Shown here: positions 1 through 6,793 of the stretch, one piece after another
Numbering within the stretch: position 1 is the stretch's first letter
Layout: every line of letters begins with the position of its first letter
NCBI GenBank assembly: GCA_035533255.1
Contig: DATLUE010000422.1
Location: forward strand, 1-6,793
Source: CAIKMD01 sp035533255
GTDB lineage: Bacteria; Pseudomonadota; Alphaproteobacteria; ATCC43930; CGMCC-115725
DNA length: 6,793 nucleotides
Reading direction: 5' to 3'
Notes under the pieces: generated by a model
The model's database searches: none
Seen by the model: the letters and a program-made list of their open reading frames with translations, nothing else
Told to the model about the DNA's origin: nothing
Translations under genes and position numbers: made by a program

Positions 1-142
1 AGACGCCGGGCGAGGGCGGCAAGGTGCGCAGCACCTCGCGGATCGCGGCAATGCCTTGCGCGAGCTGTCCGGTGGCGGGAACCAGCTCTTCGTTTTCCGC
101 TTCGTCCTCGTCGGGGCGATGGCCTTCGGGATCGTCGATCAT
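1..142 (-). CDS. uvrC: UvrC excinuclease subunit C, N-terminal fragment
   Basis: Partial gene: 47 codons are visible and the rest lies beyond the left edge. UvrC makes both incisions around a DNA lesion after UvrB has loaded; it acts in the cytoplasm. The translation opens with an acidic, poorly conserved leader (residues 1-20, many D/E). A segment ending in IREVLRTLPPSPGV (34-47) follows, which matches the entry to the GIY-YIG nuclease domain of UvrC, where the family continues with GVYRM. The ATG at 142 is chosen because it lies closest to the conserved part. An in-frame GTG at 193 would add 17 residues, and neither start has a good Shine-Dalgarno. uvrB on the same strand upstream supports the assignment. 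The catalytic residues are outside the window, so identity rests on this short motif and the context. Confidence 0.8.
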   Translation of the reverse strand, partial: MIDDPEGHRPDEDEAENEELVPATGQLAQGIAAIREVLRTLPPSPGV

Positions 143-333
143 GGCCTCATCACTGGGCCTTACCGTATCGTCGTCGCCATCGCCTGTCGTCACGATCGAT
201 CGGTCAGTTGCGTTTTTTGCTTGCTTTTCGGGCTATCCACGGTTCCGGTGGAAAACTCTGTTGACAAGCCGCGCTGCGACCAAGCGCTACCGCGTGGTTA
301 CGCCGATTTGTGGTGCTTGCATAAAATCTAGGC

Positions 334-360
334 ATTTTAGGTATCTCATTGATTTGTCGA
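334..360 (-). promoter_or_regulatory. Possible uvrC promoter
   Basis: On the minus strand TCGACA (360-355, one mismatch to TTGACA) and TAAAAT (339-334, one mismatch to TATAAT) are separated by 15 bases, shorter than the ideal 17. A transcript would start near 327 and give uvrC a leader of roughly 185 bases. It lies in the AT-rich part of the gap. The short spacer makes this only a candidate. Confidence 0.25.
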
Positions 361-441
361 TGCTTATTTATGACGGGCTGTCATCGCGCTGACCCGAGTC
401 ACAATTTTGCCACGGAATTGCTTGGCTTTCTCGTGTTTTAG

Positions 442-464
442 CGGGGGTGTGAACAACTCCCCCG
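442..464. other. GC-rich hairpin without a T-run
   Basis: Arms CGGGGGTGT (442-450) and ACTCCCCCG (456-464) pair over nine positions with one mismatch around a 5-base loop. It lies about 100 bases downstream of the reductase stop, so it could slow or end transcription of the uvrB operon. Neither strand has a T-run after it, so it is not a standard intrinsic terminator. Confidence 0.3.
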
Positions 465-561
465 AGGCGATCCCGGGCGGGGACGAAATGGACAAAAATC
501 GGCTCAGTTCACGGTCTTAGCGATGTTTCTCAATGCTCGGTCTAGGGTTGCCTTAATGGCG

Positions 562-1328
562 CTATTCGGCCTGCGGTAGCGCACTGGGCTGCGCCCAGCC
601 CAAATGCTGGCCGCCGTCGAGCGCGATCATCTGCCCGGTCAGCGAGCCGCTGGCGAGAATGAATTGGACCGCGCCCGCGATTTCTTCCGGCGTCGGCCCG
701 CGTTGCAGCGGGACTCCGGCGCGCTGCTTGGCGAATTGTGCCTCGGTCTGGCGCGGGCTCGGCAGGGTCGGGCCCGGCCCGATCGCGTTGACGCGGATGC
801 GTGGCGCGAGGCCCATCGCCATCACCTGGGTCAGCGTCCACAAGCCGGCCTTGCTCAACGTGTAGGAAACGAAATGCGGCGTCAGGTTCCAGACCCGCTC
901 GTCGAGGATATTGACGATCGCGCCGTCGGCATCGGGCGGCAGCAGCCGCGCGAATTCCTGCATCAGCACGAAGGGCGCGCGCAGATTGGTCTCGAGATGC
1001 GCGTCCCAACCGGCGCGGGTCGCGGTCAGCGCCTCGTCGCGCTCGAACAGCGACGCGTTGTTGACGAGGCAAGTGACCGGGCCGAGCGCCGCGGCTGCGG
1101 CGCTCACAAGCGCTTGAGTCTCGGCCTCGCGCATCAGATCGGCGGCCAGGGTCACGGCCCGGCGGCCCTTGGCCGCGATCGCCGCGGCGACCTCTTCGGC
1201 TGCGTCGCGCGAGCCGTGGTAATGGACCGCGACGTCGTAGCCGTCATCGGCCAGCGCCAGCGCGATCACGCGGCCGATGCGCTTGGCGGCACCGGTCACG
1301 AGCGCGACGCCCTTGTCCGCCGTCGGGC

Positions 1329-1332
<4 letters not shown>
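562..1332 (-). CDS. Short-chain reductase of the pteridine reductase (PTR1/FolM) type
   Basis: 256 residues, the usual SDR length, with a Rossmann fold. The cofactor motif is TGAAKRIG (13-20), with Arg18 where classical SDRs have Gly, as in pteridine reductases that use NADPH. Further marks are D65, NNAS (91-94) and N116. The catalytic set is Y157 and K161 (YTLSK). The usual catalytic Ser is replaced by D144 in NILDE, the arrangement known from PTR1 and FolM. Those enzymes reduce dihydropterins or dihydrofolate, so a tetrahydropterin or folate role is likely; the substrate itself is inferred. The start ATG overlaps the uvrB stop (ATGA, 1332-1329), which implies translational coupling. Many alphaproteobacterial proteins of this kind are annotated only as SDR oxidoreductase. 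Confidence 0.85.
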
Positions 1333-3485
<2,153 letters not shown>

Positions 3486-3606
3486 GGGGGTTTAAGATAA
3501 GGCGCGGCCGGGCGTTATTCCAGCCGGACGGTCAGCGATGGCCTGGGATTTAAGACGCCTTTTGACTCAACCCCGGCTAAGAATCGGCGCGGCGCCAGGA
3601 TCGCCA

Positions 3607-3626
3607 GGCGGACAAGATTGTCCGCC
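3607..3626. promoter_or_regulatory. Perfect inverted repeat, probable hicAB operator
   Basis: Arms GGCGGACAA (3607-3615) and TTGTCCGCC (3618-3626) form a perfect 9-bp inverted repeat with a 2-base spacer. It ends seven bases before the -35 box of the hicA promoter. A looser copy of the core, GACAA (3635-3639) and TTGTC (3650-3654), lies inside the promoter. HicB antitoxins with a DNA-binding C-terminus repress their own promoter through such repeats, so this is the probable HicB site. It also lies upstream of uvrB on the other strand. Confidence 0.6.
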
Positions 3627-3632
3627 CCTCGC

Positions 3633-3661
3633 TTGACAACCGGGCAATTTTGTCCGATAAA
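3633..3661 (+). promoter_or_regulatory. hicAB promoter
   Basis: A perfect -35 hexamer TTGACA (3633-3638), a 17-base spacer and GATAAA (3656-3661, four of six to TATAAT). Transcription would start at about 3667-3670, almost on the ATG at 3670. This argues against the ATG at 3661, which overlaps the -10 box. Confidence 0.6.
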
Positions 3662-3669
3662 TGGGAGCG

Positions 3670-3876
3670 ATGAACGGAAAAGAATTCGTCGGTCGGGTGA
3701 AGAAACTTGGCAAGGCCAAGGGAATTGTCGTTGAAATCGATAAGGCCCATGGCAAAGGCAGCCATCAAACGGTGTTTTTCGGCGCCGCCAGAACAATCGT
3801 AAAGCATGGCGAAATCGGCACGGGATTGCTCCATGCCATGCTCAAACAGCTTGGGATCGATCCGAAGGAATTCTGA
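3670..3876 (+). CDS. hicA: HicA-family toxin (mRNA interferase)
   Basis: 68 residues from the ATG at 3670; starting at 3661 would add only MGA. HicA is a small double-stranded-RNA-binding-fold protein that cleaves mRNA and is held inactive by HicB. The sequence begins MNGKEFV, as many HicA proteins do. It carries the active-site GSH (30-32, catalytic His32), followed by a beta strand (TVFF) and the C-terminal helix GTGLLHAMLKQLGI (50-63) that typifies the family. The ATG at 3670 is preferred because the one at 3661 overlaps the promoter -10 box; a leaderless or nearly leaderless message is possible. hicB starts about 20-26 bases after the stop, the standard hicA-hicB order. The gene looks intact. 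Confidence 0.88.
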   Translation: MNGKEFVGRVKKLGKAKGIVVEIDKAHGKGSHQTVFFGAARTIVKHGEIGTGLLHAMLKQLGIDPKEF

Positions 3877-3902
3877 GGCACGTATCGTCGAGGAGAATGA
3901 TG

Positions 3903-4454
3903 ATGGAATCCAACCTCTGTGTTTGGCGCGCGCGGATCAAGCCCGACGATGATGGCCGCTTTCTCGTTACCTTTCCGGAATTCCCGGAAGCGCTGACCGA
4001 CGGCGCAACCGAGGTGGAGGCAATGGCGAATGCCACGGACGCATTGTCGGAAGCGCTCATGCAGCGTCTTAAACGGAACGAAGTTATTCCCGCGCCGCGC
4101 CATGCGGCACGCGGGGAATATCAAGTCGCGCCAGAGCCAATCGTGGCGATGAAGCTTGCGCTTCGCGCCGCGGTACGAGACGTGCGATCGCCGGCGAGCG
4201 AGCTTACGCGGCGGCTCCGTATCGACGAAAAAGAAGCGCGGCGTTTGCTCGACCCTGCGTTTCCCTCCAAGGCGCCGCGTCTCGCGGCTGCCCTACGCGC
4301 CATGGACACGGTCGTCACCGTCGGCTGGTTTCACGCCGGAAAGAACGAACGCATTCTTGCGAACCCCGCCGCGAAAAGACGCGGAGCGACAATGCGGCCA
4401 AAGCGGGCGATTAAGACCAGCCGACAGTCCCGTAGCTTGACCTCAGCCGAATAA
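3903..4454 (+). CDS. hicB: HicB-family antitoxin with a basic C-terminal extension
   Basis: 183 residues. Residues 6-56 are the partially degraded RNase H-like HicB domain (RARIKPDDDGRFLVTFPEFP, then the ANATDALSEAL helix) that binds and blocks HicA. After a linker, residues about 94-137 form a helix-turn-helix (SPASELTRRLRIDEKEARRLL), which would bind the operator upstream of hicA. Typical HTH-bearing HicB proteins end near here. This one continues for about 40 residues with a strongly basic tail (K158, R159, R160, R165, K167, R168, K171, R174, R177). Three ATGs occur in tandem at 3897, 3900 and 3903. AGGAG at 3891-3895 is best placed (7 bases) for the third, so that one is chosen; annotation from 3897 is equally readable. 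The gene ends 13 bases from the convergent brnA. Confidence 0.88.
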   Translation: MESNLCVWRARIKPDDDGRFLVTFPEFPEALTDGATEVEAMANATDALSEALMQRLKRNEVIPAPRHAARGEYQVAPEPIVAMKLALRAAVRDVRSPASELTRRLRIDEKEARRLLDPAFPSKAPRLAAALRAMDTVVTVGWFHAGKNERILANPAAKRRGATMRPKRAIKTSRQSRSLTSAE

Positions 4455-4457
4455 TTC

Positions 4458-4487
4458 CCGGACGCGATCAGCGATGGCCGGTTTTTT
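4458..4487 (+). terminator. Possible intrinsic terminator of hicAB
   Basis: Starting four bases after the hicB stop, CCGG (4458-4461) and CGC (4463-4465) can pair with GCG (4471-4473) and CCGG (4478-4481) around the loop GATCA. The stem carries an asymmetric internal loop. Six T follow directly (4482-4487). It lies over the 3' end of brnA on the other strand. The stem is modest, so this is a candidate. Confidence 0.4.
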
Positions 4488-4782
4488 CTTCCTCCATCAC
4501 CAGCCGCAGAATCCGATTGATCCGCGTTTGATAGCGCGGCCGGGCGCGGAAATGCGCGAGCACGTCCTTGTCCACGCGGATGCTGATTAGCTCCTTGTCG
4601 GGCGGCGTCACGAGTTTCGCTTTCTTGAGCCAGGACGGCGTCAGTAGCGGCGCCGCGTCTGGATCGGTGGCCACCGCTGCCGCGATGTCCGCGTCAGTGA
4701 GGGCATCAAACCGGCGCCAGTCAGTCCTTTTCGAGGGCCGCGAGGCGCGCGAGCGCTTCGCTGTATATCTTCTGCTCGTCAC
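4468..4782 (-). CDS. brnA: BrnA-family antitoxin
   Basis: 104 residues. BrnA neutralises the BrnT ribonuclease and represses the brnTA promoter. The N-terminal 20 residues are basic. DWRRFDALTDADI (21-33) and DPDAAPLL (40-47) are typical BrnA segments. Residues 66-97 form the ribbon-helix-helix DNA-binding part: strand ISIRVD, then helices around DVLAHFRA and YQTRINRILRLVME. The start is a GTG at 4782, preceded on the minus strand by GAAAGG at 6 bases spacing. The reading frame overlaps the 3' end of the brnT remnant by 62 bases, an arrangement seen in brnTA operons. No damage is visible, so the antitoxin probably outlives its toxin here. Confidence 0.85.
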   Translation of the reverse strand: MTSRRYTAKRSRASRPSKRTDWRRFDALTDADIAAAVATDPDAAPLLTPSWLKKAKLVTPPDKELISIRVDKDVLAHFRARPRYQTRINRILRLVMEEEKTGHR

Positions 4783-4978
4783 GATTTGCCTTTCTCGCAG
4801 AGATCAATCGACGTTTGGGGCCGCGCCAAGTGTAAACGACGAAAACGACGCGGCTATCGGCGGTACCGAGCGAGGCGACACATATTTCTCTTTTTTCTCT
4901 CCATCTCGGTAGTCTCGATGACGATCTCCGCGTTCGAACAAAAAGCAAAGACGAATTCCCAGGCTTTGCGAAACTCAC
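4721..4978 (-). pseudogene. brnT: BrnT-family toxin, degenerate (frameshift and lost N-terminus)
   Basis: The open frame from GTG 4978 has 85 codons, but only its second half is BrnT-like: EICVASLGTADSRVVFVVY, then the family hallmark ISARKANRDEQKIY. The first 30 or so residues in this frame are Ser/Arg-rich and unlike BrnT. The neighbouring frame (codons from about 4997 down to 4895) reads KAWEFVFAFCSNAEIVIETT, which looks like the missing middle of a BrnT. Removing one base from the six-A run (4891-4896, T on the plus strand) joins the two frames into EMERKREICVASLGTADSR. Even then the usual N-terminal WDxxK...KHG region is absent. BrnT is a RelE-like ribonuclease; this copy is probably inactive. 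A sequencing error in the A-run would explain the frameshift but not the missing N-terminus. Confidence 0.65.
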
Positions 4979-5040
4979 CCTTTAGCTTACCATGGTATGG
5001 GGTGGTCGGCGTACCTCGCCGAGACCGAATGGGGGGACCA

Positions 5041-5982
5041 ATGACCGACGTTGCAGCCTTGATGGGGTATTTCTTTCTATTACTCCTTGCCATTTTGGTA
5101 ATTGTGACGATTCACAAGGGTGTGAAAATTATCCCACAAGGGGCCCAAGCAACAGTGGAGAGATTCGGCCGTTATCGCACGACGCTGAAGCCGGGTCTCA
5201 ATTTAATTGTCCCTTTCATCGACCAAATTGGTCGACGAGTGAACGTACAGGAAACGGTACTTCCCATCGACAAACAGTTGGTCATCACAAAAGACAATGC
5301 ATCCGTACAAGTCGATGGGATTGTATTTTATCAGATTTTGGACGCGGGCAAAGCCGTGTACGAAGTACGAGACCTTGAATCGGCACTCAAGAATCTTTCG
5401 ATGACGAACATCCGGACCGCGATTGGTGCGCTCGATCTCGACGAAACACTTGCGAAGCGTGACGAAATCAACGAGCGACTCCTCCACGTTCTTGATGCCG
5501 CCACGGAACCGTGGGGTACGAAGGTTACGCGGGTGGAACTGAAGGATATTCTTCCACCTGAAAACGTTGTCGCGTCGATGTCAATGCAGCTAACCGCAGA
5601 ACGAGAGAAGCGCGCCGCGATCCTCTCTGCCGAAGGCGTAAAGCAGTCAGCAATTCTACAGGCTGAGGGTCGAAAGCAAGCGCAAATCTTGGAAGCAGAG
5701 GGAAAACTGGTCGCGGCTAACCGCGAAGCCGAAGCGCGTGAAAGACTCGCTCAGGCAGAAGCTACCGCCACCGACGTGGTATCGAAGGCGGTGGCCAATG
5801 GCAGCACTCAGGCGCTTAACTATTTCATCGCCCAAAAATATGTCGAGGCACTCGCGCAAATCGGCGCTTCCGCTAATTCGCGGCTCGTCTTTATGCCGAT
5901 GGAGGCAAGTGCACTCGTCGGGTCGATCGGGGGCATTGCCGATCTAGTCAAAAGTAGATTGGGCCAAGCTGAGGTGGGTTAA
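5041..5982 (+). CDS. qmcA: SPFH/stomatin-family membrane protein (QmcA-type)
   Basis: 313 residues. Proteins of this family form oligomeric rings at membrane microdomains and are linked to membrane quality control and protease regulation. Residues 8-24 are one N-terminal transmembrane segment. The SPFH domain spans about 29-185 (VPQG-like IIPQGAQATVERFGRY at 30-45, PGLNLIVPFID at 51-61). A charged helical stretch at 185-245 has roughly 11-residue repeats built on AEGxKQxxIL, typical of stomatin coiled coils. The C-terminus (SRLVFMPMEASALVGSI) matches the paraslipin/QmcA group. The frame is open far upstream, but only from here does it look like protein. ATG 5041 is preferred, with a G-run 4-5 bases ahead; an in-frame ATG at 5029 would add MGGP. 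nfeD follows after one base. Codon use is clearly less GC-rich than in uvrB. Confidence 0.92.
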   Translation: MTDVAALMGYFFLLLLAILVIVTIHKGVKIIPQGAQATVERFGRYRTTLKPGLNLIVPFIDQIGRRVNVQETVLPIDKQLVITKDNASVQVDGIVFYQILDAGKAVYEVRDLESALKNLSMTNIRTAIGALDLDETLAKRDEINERLLHVLDAATEPWGTKVTRVELKDILPPENVVASMSMQLTAEREKRAAILSAEGVKQSAILQAEGRKQAQILEAEGKLVAANREAEARERLAQAEATATDVVSKAVANGSTQALNYFIAQKYVEALAQIGASANSRLVFMPMEASALVGSIGGIADLVKSRLGQAEVG

Positions 5983-5983
5983 A

Positions 5984-6436
5984 ATGAGCCCTTGGATTTG
6001 GGCCATTGCAGCGCTTTTGGTTGCGCTATCTGAACTTCACGCTCCGGGTTCATATTTGATCTGGATTGGCATTGGAGCTGGGCTTACAGCTGTAGTCGCA
6101 TTTGTTGTCGATCTCACACTCGGCATGCAGATCGGCGTTTTCATCGTTGCAGCGGGTCTTAGTTGTGTCTTCGGCCATTTCGTCTACCAAAGAATGATCC
6201 GTTCGCCGATAGTGCCTCTCATGAATCAGAGGGCCCTTGCCATGGTCGGAGCCAAGGGCATCGTTGCAAAAAGCTTCGAGCATGGGCGCGGCAAAGTAAC
6301 TTTGGGCGATACCGTCTGGCTCGCAGAAGGGCCAAATCTCACTGAGGGCACACCAATAATCGTTGCGCGCATGCGAGACACTACAGTCGTTGTGGTGCTT
6401 GACACATATGATTCGGCCAATCCAGCGTCCAGTTAG
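5984..6436 (+). CDS. NfeD-like membrane protein, short form (YbbJ-type)
   Basis: 150 residues. NfeD proteins accompany stomatins in operons, and their soluble OB-fold domain is thought to bind or anchor the SPFH ring. Three hydrophobic segments (about 3-19, 22-43 and 47-67) precede an OB-fold-like domain at 82-141. That domain opens NQRALAMVGAKGIV and contains GRGKVTLGDTVWLAEG (101-116), the best conserved NfeD stretch. There is no N-terminal ClpP-like protease domain, so this is the short class, as in E. coli YbbJ beside QmcA. The start is well set: GAGGTGGG (5971-5978) five bases before ATG 5984, and one base after the stomatin stop. Co-transcription and coupling with the stomatin gene follow. 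It shares that gene's lower GC content. Confidence 0.9.
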   Translation: MSPWIWAIAALLVALSELHAPGSYLIWIGIGAGLTAVVAFVVDLTLGMQIGVFIVAAGLSCVFGHFVYQRMIRSPIVPLMNQRALAMVGAKGIVAKSFEHGRGKVTLGDTVWLAEGPNLTEGTPIIVARMRDTTVVVVLDTYDSANPASS

Positions 6437-6440
6437 CGGA

Positions 6441-6454
6441 TTATGCGCGCATAA
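6441..6454. repeat. 14-bp perfect palindrome after nfeD
   Basis: TTATGCGCGCATAA is its own reverse complement and begins five bases after the nfeD stop. It has no T-run, so it is not a typical terminator. It could be a protein-binding site or chance. Confidence 0.35.
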
Positions 6455-6523
6455 CAATTATCGCGATGGCGCAAGCGCAACGAGTTCTCTCCTGCCGCTA
6501 CTTTCCGGGGGCACGACCCTAAA

Positions 6524-6700
6524 ATGTCGATCGAGATTCCGGAGCCGGCCTCTCACAGTCGCATGTGGCTTTGGCTCGGCGTTCTCTTTGCCGGAGTCGG
6601 CATGTTTAGTGCACCTATGATCATCGAGGAAACGCCTAATGCTTGTGGCGCGCTAGCCCGTCTTATTCATCGTAGTTGCGCAATTGAGCGACGGATGTAG
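6524..6700 (+). CDS. Possible small single-pass membrane protein
   Basis: A 58-residue frame beginning MSIEIPEPASHSRM, not recognised as any named family. Residues 14-34 form one strongly hydrophobic segment (WLWLGVLFAGVGMFSAPM). A short tail with two cysteines (C41, C52) and several Arg follows. It lies on the same strand, 87 bases after nfeD, so it could belong to the same transcript. Support is the coherent polar-hydrophobic-basic layout and codon use like its upstream neighbours. Against it, the only purine-rich stretch is a G-run (about 6507-6511) rather far from ATG 6524, and the length alone is not significant. Membrane topology is inferred. Confidence 0.45.
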   Translation: MSIEIPEPASHSRMWLWLGVLFAGVGMFSAPMIIEETPNACGALARLIHRSCAIERRM

Positions 6701-6793
6701 CGCCGAGCCGCGATTCGATTCATGATTCTGGTTGCAACGCCAAGTCATGGACTGAATGAGGAGCGCCACACCCGTCATGAGCGAAGATATTGC

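Larger units (their letters stand above)
143..561. other. Non-coding gap between the reductase gene and uvrC
   Basis: About 420 bases with no convincing gene on either strand; the open frames here lack recognisable protein character. The central part (about 300-420) is more AT-rich than its surroundings. It holds a weak promoter candidate for uvrC on the minus strand, a GC-rich hairpin at 442-464 and three DnaA-box-like 9-mers at 233-267. The gap suggests that uvrC is transcribed from its own promoter and not only by read-through from uvrB. Confidence 0.6.

Noticed and set aside
3515..3834. Minus-strand frames across the hicA promoter and hicA
   Set aside because: They overlap the promoter, the operator and hicA, and show no family resemblance.
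4786..5040. In-frame 85-residue extension ahead of the stomatin start
   Set aside because: The extension is antisense to the brnT remnant, has no stomatin-like sequence, and the transmembrane segment and SPFH domain fit a start at 5041.
5629..5730. Repeated AEG/KQ/IL motifs that might be taken for a tandem DNA repeat
   Set aside because: They are the normal periodic coiled coil of stomatin-family proteins, and the DNA copies have diverged at codon level.
6050..6457. 135-codon minus-strand frame opposite nfeD
   Set aside because: It is antisense to a well-supported NfeD gene, and its translation is Cys/His/Asn-rich without motif.
6701..6793. Possible start of a further plus-strand gene (ATG at 6722, 6756 or 6777) or the end of a minus-strand gene entering from the right
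   Set aside because: Several short frames remain open to the window edge, but none has a clear ribosome site or a recognisable sequence in the few codons available.

Overview
The window looks like a chromosomal segment of a high-GC alphaproteobacterium. The UvrB and UvrC sequence style, the GC-rich codon use over positions 562-3485 and the HicA/HicB and BrnA variants all fit that class. I cannot name a genus from sequence alone.

Left part (1-3485, all minus strand): a nucleotide excision repair neighbourhood. Read in the direction of transcription it is uvrB (3485 to 1329), then a short-chain reductase with pteridine-reductase (PTR1/FolM-type) active-site features (1332 to 562, sharing an ATGA stop/start overlap with uvrB), then a roughly 420-base non-coding gap, then the first 47 codons of uvrC, which runs off the left edge. 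UvrB and UvrC act in the same pathway (damage loading, then dual incision). The reductase is translationally coupled to uvrB but has no obvious repair role.

Middle part (3486-4997): an accessory stretch with two toxin-antitoxin modules. hicA-hicB is on the plus strand, divergent from uvrB, behind a clear promoter with a perfect inverted repeat just upstream. A brnT-brnA module lies on the minus strand, and its brnA end converges on hicB with only 13 bases between the stops. brnA looks intact. brnT looks broken: only its C-terminal half is recognisable, the upstream part is in another frame, and the usual N-terminal sequence is missing.

Right part (from about 5000): base composition and codon use become visibly less GC-rich. 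A plus-strand pair encodes a stomatin/QmcA-type SPFH membrane protein and a short NfeD-like partner, one base apart and presumably one operon. A 58-codon ORF for a possible small single-pass membrane protein follows, then about 90 bases in which no gene could be assigned.

I see no rRNA, tRNA, CRISPR array, transposase or complete mobile element, and nothing that convincingly amounts to an undescribed system. The most informative observations are the hicAB operator, the decay of brnT beside an intact brnA at a composition boundary, and the uncatalogued small membrane ORF after nfeD.
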